Assembly: GCA_027604185.1 (NCBI GenBank)
Contig: JADGKB010000017.1
Span: 109,378-173,377 of the forward strand
Direction of reading: 5' to 3'
DNA from: Boothiomyces macroporosus
Taxonomy: Eukaryota > Chytridiomycota > Chytridiomycetes > Rhizophydiales > Terramycetaceae
DNA length: 64,000 bases
The position numbers and the translations under genes were made by a program. Shown here in pieces: positions 46,190-57,073 of the stretch. The notes beneath the pieces were generated by a model that did not search any database, was not told the DNA's origin, and saw only the letters and a program-made list of their open reading frames with translations. Position 1 is the first letter of the stretch. Every line of letters starts with the position of its first letter.

Positions 46190-46519
46190 TTATACATTAA
46201 TTCCTTGGTTGATAACTGTAGCAGCAGCTCCAATTGCGAATCCAGTTCTGTATGAATTGGAATCCAGTTTATGGTCTTGACCATTTTCCAATTCTATTTC
46301 TGCCCCACATTTTGAGCAGGTTATTACTTTCATTCGGAGACAACACAGAATTCCACAAGGGAAGCAACAAATTGCCCAAATCCAGGCACAACCAGTATAG
46401 TACGGCTGCGACCAGTTATGCGCACATCCAGCTGGCTGAATATTGGGGTTTGGCACAGGCATGGTTACATATGGTTCATGCTTTTTCTTTGGTGTGTATG
46501 GTGGTGGGTTTGGGTCCAT
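46190..46519 (-). CDS. BRI3/LITAF-like small membrane protein with PPPY motif
   Basis: 109 residues, one exon. The N-terminus has PNPPPYTPKKK, a PY motif. The core C-A-W-I-W-AICCFPCGILCCLRMK is a Cys-rich hydrophobic segment followed by CSKCGAEI, giving the split zinc-ribbon/hydrophobic pattern of BRI3 and LITAF-type endosomal proteins. Those family members sit on late endosomes and bind Nedd4-type ligases via PY motifs (family knowledge). The C-terminal GFAIGAAATVINQG is a second weakly hydrophobic region. It is the third small PY-motif membrane protein in the window. Confidence 0.65.
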   Translation of the reverse strand: MDPNPPPYTPKKKHEPYVTMPVPNPNIQPAGCAHNWSQPYYTGCAWIWAICCFPCGILCCLRMKVITCSKCGAEIELENGQDHKLDSNSYRTGFAIGAAATVINQGINV

Positions 46520-46959
46520 TTTTCAAACTTTCTAGTTTCATTACAGCCAAGTAACAGCCACTCTTATTTGGAAACCTAACCTTATCGGTGAGTAATAACT
46601 GCAATTGCATGTGAGAGTAAAAATAAGGCGACCGTGCACCTATATCACTATATGTTTGCGACACTTCATTCCCCAGCGATATTCTTGCATCTCTTGATCA
46701 GGCAACCACTCTCCTCTTGATAAGCTGTCTAGTACTTGACTTCTGCTCCTGAATTGCCCACTCTCGGAAAGCAAAACCTAGTGCAGCTCGCTGCGGGGAA
46801 GCTTATTTAAATGATTCTTGCAAGCCAAATAACTGAAACATTCACATGAATTTTCAAGTAGCATCTCACCAAAAATAATTTGCCGCTCGACAAAAACGGA
46901 TCGGGCTTGGTTTCAAGACCACATTTAAATTCGAAAAATTTTTCAGAAAAAGTACTACT
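46520..46959. other. Intergenic, divergent promoters
   Basis: Between the BRI3-like gene (minus) and the first NDUFA4-like gene (plus). No frame or RNA structure was recognised. Confidence 0.5.
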
Positions 46960-47246
46960 ATGGGTAAATACGGATTTGCATTGAAGAAGACTCCACCAGG
47001 CGTAAGTCGCGCATTTAACCGTAGATTGTTCCTCTCTTGGCTGTTATTGGAGCTGGTATGGGTGGAATGTGCTACTACCTTGTTCATATGGGAACCAACC
47101 CTGAAAACGTATTCGATAGAAAGTAATATTTGGTTAATTGTAGGAACAACAGAACCCCATGGGAAAGCGTCCAACAAAACCAAACCACTAAAATGTATGA
47201 TCCTACTGGCCGCTTTGACGGAAAGTGGAAACGTGAACAAATCTAA
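46960..47246 (+). CDS. NDUFA4/MLRQ-like respiratory-chain subunit (copy A)
   Basis: 80 residues from three exons; introns of 23 nt (47002-47024) and 21 nt. The product begins MGKYGFALKKTPPGI, has one helix (VPLLAVIGAGMGGMCYYLVH) and then NPENVFDRKN-N-R-TPWE, the N-P-x-V-x-W/F-D-R-K-N-x-P-W signature of NDUFA4 (COXFA4). That family member is a small inner-membrane subunit tied to cytochrome oxidase and complex I. Copy B follows 150 nt downstream. Confidence 0.85.
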
Positions 47247-47396
47247 TTTCATCAATATATATTGAATATTTGCATTATAATCATGCTTTTTATTTTTCCG
47301 CGAAATGAATCGACGACGCATGATTCCGCAACGGATGAATATAGTTTGCATTGTTCCAGTTGCTATAAATTACCAAGCATTTAGTAGAGTGCAATC

Positions 47397-47702
47397 ATGG
47401 GCAAATACGGCTTTACATTACAAAAGACACCTCCTGGGTAATCCTTTTTCTAATCTAGAATCTGGCCTTTGCTGGGAGTAATTGGAGCAGGCAAGTCTAT
47501 ATAACGATTAGGTTTTGGAGGACTGGCATATTTCCTGGTGCACTCTGTCCAGAAGCCAGATATCGTATTTGACAGAAAGTGAGTAATGATTAATCAAAGG
47601 AATAATCCAACTCCGTGGGAATCAATTGCACAAAATCAAACTACAAAGATGTATGATCCTAACGGTCGGTTTGAATCAAAGTGGAGACGAATGTCTTTAT
47701 GA
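47397..47702 (+). CDS. NDUFA4/MLRQ-like respiratory-chain subunit (copy B)
   Basis: 80 residues, same length as copy A, with three 21-nt introns (47438-47458, 47491-47511, 47579-47599). The middle one begins GCAAGT and is absent from copy A, in the codon for the Gly of IGAG. Signature FDRKNNPTPWE and C-terminal MYDPNGRFESKW match copy A. The first intron sits in the same PPG context in both copies but in a different phase, and the last is shared. The gain or loss of the GC-AG intron therefore postdates the duplication or was lost in A. Confidence 0.85.
47491..47511 (+). other. 21-nt GC-AG intron
   Basis: The segment starts GCAAGTCTATATAACGATTA and ends with G. Removing it converts IGAGK + stop-prone frame into IGAGFGGLAYF, matching copy A (IGAGMGGMCYY). 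The GCAAGT donor is the usual form for GC-AG introns. Confidence 0.75.
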
Positions 47703-47893
47703 TTTCAATAAAGCTGTCAAACTAACCACTTGAGTTTTTGTTTCCCGAAAAAAGAAATACCTGCATTAAGGGTAGACTATGGATACGAATACAAACCTGC
47801 TCATTACAGTCTTTGAATAGTAATCGATTTCTTTCTGTTGAAGAAAAAGAAAGACAAATGTGAAATCTAGCAATAATTTATTTCGCTTTGCAT

Positions 47894-48196
47894 TTAGGCA
47901 ATAATAAGACGTTCGCAAACGTTGGCGCTGCAGAAAGTGCCCTTGACACAAGAGTTGTTTTCGTCGCAGAAGGCACCATATGGAAGACCGTCGGAATCAG
48001 CGTTAGCCAAACACACACCGCCAGCATCTGCTACATGGGACAACTTGCAGTGCAATCCAGGACCGCATTGAGGAGCAGAGCTCAAGAAGCCACCACAGTG
48101 CTTTCCGAGGGAAACAATTTCAGGGCAGACACCGTTTGGGCAGAGTTGCATTGGAGAAGCGAGAGCAAGAGCAGAGAGAGCGAATAACTTGAACAT
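47894..48196 (-). CDS. Small secreted ten-cysteine protein (left copy)
   Basis: 100 residues, intronless. A signal peptide (MFKLFALSALALASP) is followed by ten cysteines in pairs such as C-x4-C, HCGG, QCGPGLHC, FCDENNSC and FCSANVC. It has no GPI-like tail. The family is not recognised; its size and disulfide pattern are those of secreted effector-like or defensin-like proteins (inference). The only difference from the right copy is Leu at residue 18 against Phe. The TATA box is at 48225-48232 in the minus direction. Confidence 0.75.
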   Translation of the reverse strand: MFKLFALSALALASPMQLCPNGVCPEIVSLGKHCGGFLSSAPQCGPGLHCKLSHVADAGGVCLANADSDGLPYGAFCDENNSCVKGTFCSANVCERLIIA

Positions 48197-48224
48197 TTTG
48201 AGTAAATAGAAACAATCGCGTCCC

Positions 48225-48232
48225 TTTATATA
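48225..48232 (-). promoter_or_regulatory. TATA-like box of left copy
   Basis: Reads TATATAAA on the minus strand, about 30 nt before the ATG at 48196; identical in position to the right arm. Confidence 0.55.
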
Positions 48233-48282
48233 CTCGTATTTTTAATATGCTTGTGTACATTGAATTTTCCATTTTTGAATTT

Positions 48283-48601
48283 AATTGAATTCAAATGATT
48301 CACTTTCAGAATGCTTTTTCAATATTAAAAATTCTATTTGAGGAAGGTCGTGGGTATCTTACTAGTGAACCCTTATTAAATCTTAATGAAAAAGGAAACC
48401 AGTAATCAAATTTCGGCACTTTTGAAATTTACAATTTTGAAATAGTTTTGGCATTCAAACTAAAATTTTGACACTACCGTGAGATTAGAACAGCTTAATT
48501 ACTAAGCCAAAATTCACAGAGGTCACTTGTTAGATTTGAAACGACATTCACATTGATATTTTTTGGAATATACAAGCTTAGGATTGCCTCGCACAAATTA
48601 A
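48283..48601. other. Unique spacer between inverted arms
   Basis: 319 bp, AT-rich, between the two head-to-head promoters. No frame or repeat was recognised. It would form the loop if the arms paired. Confidence 0.6.
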
Positions 48602-48651
48602 AAATTCAAAAATGGAAAATTCAATGTACACAAGCATATTAAAAATACGAG

Positions 48652-48659
48652 TATATAAA
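48652..48659 (+). promoter_or_regulatory. TATA-like box of right copy
   Basis: TATATAAA, 29-36 nt before the ATG at 48688. Confidence 0.55.
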
Positions 48660-48687
48660 GGGACGCGATTGTTTCTATTTACTCAAA

Positions 48688-48990
48688 ATGTTCAAGTTAT
48701 TCGCTCTCTCTGCTCTTGCTCTCGCTTCTCCAATGCAATTCTGCCCAAACGGTGTCTGCCCTGAAATTGTTTCCCTCGGAAAGCACTGTGGTGGCTTCTT
48801 GAGCTCTGCTCCTCAATGCGGTCCTGGATTGCACTGCAAGTTGTCCCATGTAGCAGATGCTGGCGGTGTGTGTTTGGCTAACGCTGATTCCGACGGTCTT
48901 CCATATGGTGCCTTCTGCGACGAAAACAACTCTTGTGTCAAGGGCACTTTCTGCAGCGCCAACGTTTGCGAACGTCTTATTATTGCCTAA
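48688..48990 (+). CDS. Small secreted ten-cysteine protein (right copy)
   Basis: 100 residues, the same as the left copy except Phe at position 18 (TTC against CTC, base 48739). Signal peptide and all ten cysteines are kept. Near-identity including the flanks implies very recent duplication or ongoing gene conversion; an assembly artefact is also possible because arms are inverted. Its 3' end faces the ABCG gene's 3' end. Confidence 0.75.
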   Translation: MFKLFALSALALASPMQFCPNGVCPEIVSLGKHCGGFLSSAPQCGPGLHCKLSHVADAGGVCLANADSDGLPYGAFCDENNSCVKGTFCSANVCERLIIA

Positions 48991-49033
48991 ATGCAAAGCG
49001 AAATAAATTATTGCTAGATTGAAATCATTTTAT

Positions 49034-51796
49034 TTACTTTTGCTTTACTCTGTCAAACAACTTCAAGCCGAGGAAAGCAAGAATGTGCCATACAACGATT
49101 ATCTTGGTGATGTTTTGGAAACACAAATTGTATTCATTAAAGTTGTAAAAGTGATCTGCTTGCCCGTTCTTTTCTCTAAATGGAAGTGCTTGGATTTCTT
49201 TTATCCAGAAAGCTTCAATTGCCCACCTTGGTGCTGAAATATCCCAAATCCATTGAATGCTCGATGGATAACTAGTTTTAACATCCCAGAGGTCTGGAAC
49301 TACTCCGGAAAGTACTAATGCCCACAACAAAGCAACTCCAGTTCCATAAACAGCGAGTTTGGAATATGGAACTGCGGTTGATAAAGCATAACCCAAAACG
49401 AACGCATAGAAATACAATGCGATAACAACAGACAGGACGGATGCAAAGGACTGTTGATAAGGGAAGAACATGACCAAAGCAACTGAAAACATGATTGCAC
49501 CAATGATTACTCTTGGAATATCCACAATAACTTTGGCAATGTAGTATGGAATTGTAGACATTCCTGATGCAGCATCTCTCCAATATACGACCTTTTCATA
49601 TCCAAATGTATTTCCTGCTACACTAATTCCAGCAAAAAGACTGCCTAAAGAAATAAACATGCCAGCTTCTCTTGATATCAACTAATAAATACCTTATATG
49701 ATCAACTGTTCGTTGACAGTCATAATAGGTGTTCAAAGGCGCATAATAACATAAACCCTGTGGATTTGCTCCCAAAAAGGTAAACTTTTGGATGGCAACA
49801 GAAATAAATAGACCTAGATTAAATGGTGAATACCAGCAGAAAAATTCAAAGCCAAATCGACCAAAGTTGCATTAAGCGTGCGATAAGTTTGATGGTAGGC
49901 TCGCTTCATTAGAAACCAACCTTGCCAAATTACATTTCGTCGTTGTCTAATTGGATCCGGCCTTTGAATAATGATGTAAATCAAAGTTAGGCAAAATTCT
50001 GAAAACTCTAATACTACATCTTTGGTGTAAGAGTACACACTTCCAATAATGTCGGCAAGTGCAGCAGCAATATAGTTGGTGAATCCGTAATAATCGTGAG
50101 GCTTTCTTGCTGATTTGAAAGAGCCTTCTGCAAACAGGTGCGGTTTACTTTGTCTCAAGAATTCTTGTTTCGCAAGCTTTGCTTGTTCAATAGTCATCTT
50201 TGGTTGGTTGGCATACTTGAAATTAGATTGTTGTTCCCAATATTCAAACAGATCTGATGGCTGGAAAGCTGGATCGTATTGGGAAGCAACAAATCCACTT
50301 GCTACATCCATGAAAAAGTCGGAAGGAGATTCCTCTGGTGGACAGGTAAACCCAATAAAGTCAAACCATCTAATTGCATCTTCTCTAGGGCCCATATACA
50401 CTACTCTTCCTCCTTTTCCAAGCAATAAGAAATCATCGAATTGCTTGAAAGTTGCAGGAGACGGAGAGTGAATGACAGCAGCAACTGTTAGTCCCTGATG
50501 TTGAGCAATTTCCCTCAGGTTTTTACACACTTCAAACGCAGTAGAAGAATCCAATCCAGATGTTGGTTCATCCAAGAACAAAACAGAAGGTTCAGCAACA
50601 AGCTCCATTCCAATGTTCACACTATATTAGTCAACAGATTACCGTTTGCGCTGGCCTCCAGAAATACCTCTTTCAGCTTCATTACCGATAATTGAGTGAG
50701 CAACATGCTTCATCCCAAGGAAAGAAATGATTTCATTCACCTTTCGCTTTACAGTGGGATAATCCCAAGAAGCTGGCAGTCTCATTCTCGCAGAGTGCAT
50801 CAGAATGTCGCGCACAGTAAGTTCTCTAATCATAATATCTTCTTGTGGGACGTAACCGATTAATTTGCTGTAGTTGGACAACTCGTCTGGCTTTCCATTG
50901 ATATGGACAGTTCCAGTTGTTTTTGGGACCTTTCCTGTCAACAGAGTGACAAATGTTGTCTTACCAGCCCCTGAAATTAATCGACAATCACCTGAAGGAC
51001 CCATGATTGCACAAGTACGGCCAGAACGAAGAGTGCCAGTTACCCCCTTCATAATTTCAATTCCATTTGCTAATTTCAACCCCAAATTTTCAAACTCAAT
51101 ATCAAAAGTCCTAGTTAACTTTGACAATTCAGTTTTGGCACCAACATGGGACATGTCAATCCCAACCAAATCCAATTCCTGCTTTCTTTTGCGTTCTCTC
51201 ATATCTTCTGCGCGACCTTTCCATTTATACAGGAACCAAATAAATGCAGCAACTAAAAGTTAGGTTGATATTACCAACCGCAAAGACAAATACAACTAAA
51301 AACTTTGGTGCATCAGAACTACCTAATGGGCAGTTTGCCAAAAAGCAGTTTTTTGGGGTTACAGTGCCTACTGGACAGAATTTGCCAGCTGGGCAGTATT
51401 CAACAGTTGTTGTATCGTTGCTGCATGCAAATCCTGCGGGACAGTACACAGCTTCAATAGAATTTTCAGGACTAAATTAATATTACAATTACCAATAGAA
51501 TCCTGGTGTGCATTGAAACTTTTCAGTAGATCCAGGACAGAAATCTGTGTCAATTATATCTTACATCCTGCTGGACAGGTCCAGTAAGGTTGCTGTGTAT
51601 TTCCATTGATTGCAATTTGTGCTGAAGAGCAATATGGCAAACCAGTCTTGTTCAAGCCGGTTGGAACATTGCTAACGCTGCACTCTTTTTGAGCACGGAG
51701 ATTTGCAGCCCAATAGATTGGATCGTAGGCTCCAGGTGGTAGCTGCGAGCCTGATATTTGCGCATTCACCAATTGTGAAAGTAAATGTAATAGCAT
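49034..51796 (-). CDS. ABCG-type half transporter with secreted Cys-rich N-terminal domain
   Basis: 871 residues with seven introns (20, 21, 22, 21, 21, 20, 22 nt). A signal peptide (MLLHLLSQLVNAQ) leads into a Cys-rich ectodomain with C-P-x-G-x2-C modules (YCPAGFACSND, YCPAGKFCPVG), then a first helix (FLVVFVFAVVAAFIWFLYKW). The nucleotide-binding domain has GPSGAGKTT, signature ISGGQRKR and Walker B VLFLDEPTSGLDSS, and a six-helix domain with CQRTVDHIRxEAGMF follows. This layout matches the plant ABCG24/28 and protist ABCG group. The intron at 50971-50991 interrupts the P-loop and is 21 nt without a stop. It is probably a plasma-membrane lipid or xenobiotic exporter. Confidence 0.88.
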
Positions 51797-52985
<1,189 letters not shown>

Positions 52986-52987
52986 AT

Positions 52988-53685
52988 TTATTCGTTGATA
53001 GATTCAACCTTTGGTGCTCTTACTATTCCCAATTCTTTAATCACATTGTCCAGCTTTGATTCAAACATCTTTTCGTAATACACTTGCATCAAGAATTTCG
53101 AAGAACTCGCACATTGAATCGACCACGGTATATACACATCCATCAGCACCTTTCTCTGCTCTGGTTGAAGCCCTACTGGTCCAAACAATGCTGCAAGTCC
53201 ATTCATTGGTAATCCTGTTTGAAAATACTCGAAATATTTCAATCCAATTTCAGCTTCAACTGTGATTGGAAGATCAACCAGTGTATGCCAGAAATCATGA
53301 ATTTGTCTATATCTCGTCATAACATAAGCTAACTGAGGATCCCCAATGTATTTTATCTCTGACCTTGTATCTGGTGACACATCTTGGGTAGATAAAAAGT
53401 TGTGGTATGCGAACCCAAAAGTATCTTGAGGCAGCTGGGATAAATAATTTAAATCTATTGTTGAAGAGTTGATTATTGGCTTTTCCTTTAAAATCTGTCT
53501 TCCTTCTTTTGTCAATAGTAATCTGTTTCGCAGTTGATTTAATGCCCGCAACCCCGTCGTTTCGCCCAATGCAGCGACCATGTCTATATCAACGAATAGG
53601 TACCTCCTCTAGTAGGATCCATTAGCGCGGTAAAGGCAGATTTCACTGATATTGCAACTCGGCATGGAAGAGATGGTGTTGACAT
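52988..53685 (-). CDS. COQ4: COQ4, ubiquinone biosynthesis protein
   Basis: 225 residues with one 20-nt intron between codons of PTRG and DMVAALGETTG. The zinc-type motif HDFWH followed 11 residues later by Glu (HDxxH-x11-E) defines COQ4. Other blocks are YVMTRYRQIHDFWHTL, GLPM and CASSSKFLMQVYYEKMFE. It organises the coenzyme Q synthome on the matrix face of the mitochondrial inner membrane. The N-terminus is short (MSTPSLPCRVAISVKSAF) for a targeting peptide. Start codons of this gene and mtEF-G are 30 nt apart on opposite strands. Confidence 0.92.
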
Positions 53686-53715
53686 TAGAAAATTTGACTA
53701 AATTTTTTTTTGAAA

Positions 53716-56163
53716 ATGAAGACTGTCTTGCAAAGAATTTCCAGACAGTTGAAATTCGTCAATATTAGGCGACTAATGTCCACTGAGCCGGTACCGTATG
53801 ACGCCAAGGATTTGGTAAATTAAAAAATTTACAGTTAGCACAGATTGGATCACCTTAGAAATATTGGTAATAGCAGTTAATCGCAGGTATCTCTGCCCAC
53901 ATTGACTCTGGCAAAACTACTGTACATTATGCTAATATAGTTGACTGAGAGAATTTTATATTATACGGGGAGAATTGATGACATTCATGAAGTCCGTGGT
54001 AAAGATAACGTTGGAGCAAAGATGGATTCAATGGAATTGGAAAGGGAAAAGGGAATTACAATTCAATCCGCCGCTACTTATTGCAAGTGGGGAGATACTG
54101 GTAAATATATGCTGATGATAGCAATTAATATCATTGACACTCCTGGGCACGTTGATTTTACGATTGAAGTTGAAAGAGCTTTAAGAGTATTGGATGGTGC
54201 AGTTCTTGTTTTATGCGCTGTTGGAGGTGTGCAGGTAAAACGAATCTAAAATAGTCTCAAACTATGACAGTGGATCGTCAAATGAAGCGTTATGGAGTGC
54301 CTAGAATTTGCTTCATCAACAAAATGGATCGGTATTTTCATTCTTAATCTAGTACTGGGGCTAATCCATGGAAAGTTATCGACCAACTTCGCACAAAGTT
54401 ATTTTTGAATGCTGCTGCGGTACAAGTCCCAATTGGCGCTGAAAATGAATTGCAAGGTGTGGTTGATATTATTAGAATGAAAGCGTATTACAATGAAGGA
54501 GAAAAGGGGTAGCTAAGAATTAATTCAGCGAAACTATTGTTACAAAAGAAGTACCAAAAGAGTTGGAAGAGTTTGTTCAAGAAAAGCGATCAGAACTGAT
54601 TGAACATTTGGCTAATGTTGATGAACAAATTGAAGAAATCTACTTGAACGAAGAAATTCCAACTGCTGAACAACTAGTTGATGCTGTAAGAAGATCCACC
54701 ATTGCTCTAAAGTTTGTGCCTGTGTTCATGGGCTCTGCTTATCACAACAAGTCAGTACAACCTATGCTTGATGGTGTAAATGATTATTTGCCTGCTCCCC
54801 ACCATGTTAACAACTACGCGTTGGACACTCAAAACAATGAGCAAGAAACTAGACTAACTTGCAAATCTAGTGATCCATTTGTTGCATTGGCTTTCAAGCT
54901 GGAAGAAAGCAGATTTGGACAGTTGACTTATCTGCGTATTTATCAAGGCACTTTGAACAAGGGTGACTGGATTGTCAATGTAAGAACCAATAAAAGAGTA
55001 AAGGTGCCACGATTAGTTCGCATGCACTCTGCTGATATGGAGGTAAACTAAATTTAATGTTAGGATGTTGACACTGTTGGGTCTGGTGAAATCTGCGCGC
55101 TATTTGGTGTAGAATGTGCATCAGGTGATACATTCTCTGCTGGCTCCCTTCAATACACTATGGTACCAAGTTTCTAACCAGACATCAATGTTTGTTCCAG
55201 ACCCTGTAATCTCTTTGGCATTAACTCCAAAATCAAAGGACACTACCAATTTCAGCAAAGCTTTAAACAGATTCCAAAGAGAAGATCCTACTTTCCGAGT
55301 ACACGTTGATGAAGAATCCAAGCAAAGCATTATTTCTGGTATGGGTGAACTGCACTTGGAAATTTACGTTGAAAGAATGAAGCGCGAATACAAAGTTGAG
55401 TGTACCACTGGTAAACCACAAGTTGCGTTCCGCGAGGCTATCACTAAGCGTGTTCCATTCGATTTCACTCACAAGAAACAATCTGGCGGTGCCGGCCAGT
55501 ACGGTAAAATCCAAGGTTTCTTTGAGCCTATCCCTGAAGAAGAAAGAAAAGAGGGAGTTACATTTGAATTTGTTAATGAAACTGTTGGTATGAATATTCC
55601 GCACAACTATATTCCAGCTATTGAAAAGGTAAATCAAGCTAATCAAAGGGATTCAAGGAAGCCATTGAAAAGGGAATGTTAATTGGGCACAAGGTTGAAC
55701 ATTTAAGGGCTATTTTAGTTGATGGTGCCTCCCATGCTGTCGATTCTAGTGAAATTGCATTTAAACTTGCTGCCATTGGTGCATTTAGAGATAGTAAGCT
55801 ACGTATTAACAAAGATTACCTCAAGGCCAATCCAATCATTTTAGAACCAATCATGGAAGTCACTATGACGGCACCTGCTGAGTTCCAAGGTCCTGTTATT
55901 GCTCTATTGAACAAGCGCAAGGGCACAATCGTAGATTCAGAAGTTGAAAACGACTATCTCAATGTTCAAGCTGAAGTGCCGCTAAACAACATGTTTGGAA
56001 CTTCAACTGATCTCCGATCCATCACTCAAGTACGATCCATAATTAACGATAGGGAAAAGGAGAATTTAGCATGACGTACAAGGAGCACATGAGAGTACTC
56101 CCTAACGTCCAAGAACAACTAATTAAAGAATATCAAGAAAAGCTCGCAGCAAAGAACAAATAA
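53716..56163 (+). CDS. MEF1: Mitochondrial elongation factor G 1
   Basis: 739 residues from twelve exons; eleven introns of 24, 20, 19, 21, 20, 21, 20, 21, 19, 20 and 23 nt. A presequence ([14 protein letters not shown]) is followed by G1 [31 protein letters not shown]3 DTPGHVDF, G4 NKMD, later domain IV block [16 protein letters not shown] and, after the final intron, [13 protein letters not shown] with C-terminal KNK. The 24-nt intron at 53815-53838 is the longest resolved. The intron at 54101-54121 is a multiple of three with no stop; retention adds seven residues before NIIDTPG. The factor drives ribosome translocation in mitochondria. Confidence 0.95.
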
Positions 56164-56410
56164 AGTATTGATTGAATTCAAAAGTATTTCCTGTCAGATA
56201 AGATCAAGTTTTACGAATCGTCAAGACTCGATGCCTGGCAAAGGTCTCTGTCAATCTTCCTCTGTATCATCACCCAGGATTCCGAAAAGCGAATCATTGT
56301 TTTCTCAACTCGAATCTTCTGCAAGTCATCATCAGTCTTTTACCTTCAGACAGGCCTAAAGTTCTCGCTTTTGGGAAAACAAATCTGACCGCAAAAAACG
56401 AATCTTTAAA

Positions 56411-56982
56411 ATGGGAAATTATCAAAGTCAGTTGAACGATATTATGGCGCAGACCAACTGTAAATGAATATGTAATCAATAGTTACAGAGGATGAAATTA
56501 AGCGTCTCTACAAACGATTTGTTAAAATGGATACCGATCAGTCTGGTACGTTGGAGAAGAGCGAATTTCTTTCGCTCCCTCAAATTGCTAGCAATCCATT
56601 AGCACAGAGACTGTTGGCAGTATTTGATTTGGATGGCTCCGGCGATGTGGATTTTAAAGAGTTTCTGATTGGAATTAGCGCGTTCTCTGCAAAAGGCAAC
56701 AAGTTGGATAAACTCAAGTGTAATATGTAATTCATACTAGTCGCATTTCAAGTATATGATATTGATCGGGACGGATACGTTTCAAATGGAGAGCTTTTCC
56801 TGGTCTTGAAGATGATGGTTGGAAATAACTTGAAGGACACTCAACTTCAGCAAATTGTTGATAAAACTATATTGGAAGCAGATTTGGATGGCGACGGCAA
56901 AGTCTCTTTTGAGGAATTTACGCGCATGGTGGAGGGAACTGATATTGCAAGACAAATGGTTGTTGAAGATGAAAAGATTTAA
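56411..56982 (+). CDS. CNB1: Calcineurin regulatory subunit B
   Basis: 175 residues with two introns (23 and 21 nt). MGNYQSQL offers an N-myristoylation site. Four EF-hands are complete: [39 protein letters not shown] and [13 protein letters not shown], with [19 protein letters not shown] between hands 3 and 4, as in calcineurin B. It binds and activates the calcineurin A phosphatase in Ca2+ signalling. The catalytic subunit is not in the window. The 250 bases before it contain only a doubtful 42-residue frame. Confidence 0.95.
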
Positions 56983-57073
56983 ATATAATAATTTCATGTT
57001 CAAAATTATGGTGCGTTTTGACATTTCTTTGCGTGCAACGTCACTTCTTTAGATTCAAATATAATTGTAGAAA

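Larger units (their letters stand above)
47864..48282 (-). repeat. Left arm of a 419-bp inverted duplication
   Basis: The reverse complement matches 48602-49020 across promoter, whole coding sequence and 3' flank; I saw one mismatch (48145 versus 48739). Matching stops at TTAAA/AAAAA on the inner side and at the base beyond CTAGATT on the outer side. Confidence 0.9.
48602..49020 (+). repeat. Right arm of a 419-bp inverted duplication
   Basis: Same length as the left arm and nearly identical. The arm ends 14 nt before the stop codon of the convergent ABC transporter gene. Confidence 0.9.

Noticed and set aside
47888..48187. Open frames antisense to both inverted-repeat genes
   Set aside because: They are mirror frames of the signal-peptide-bearing ten-cysteine genes; the sense strand has signal peptide, TATA box and Cys pattern.
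56231..56359. 42-residue Ser-rich frame between mtEF-G and calcineurin B
   Set aside because: Low complexity, no start context or similarity; may be 5' leader of calcineurin B.
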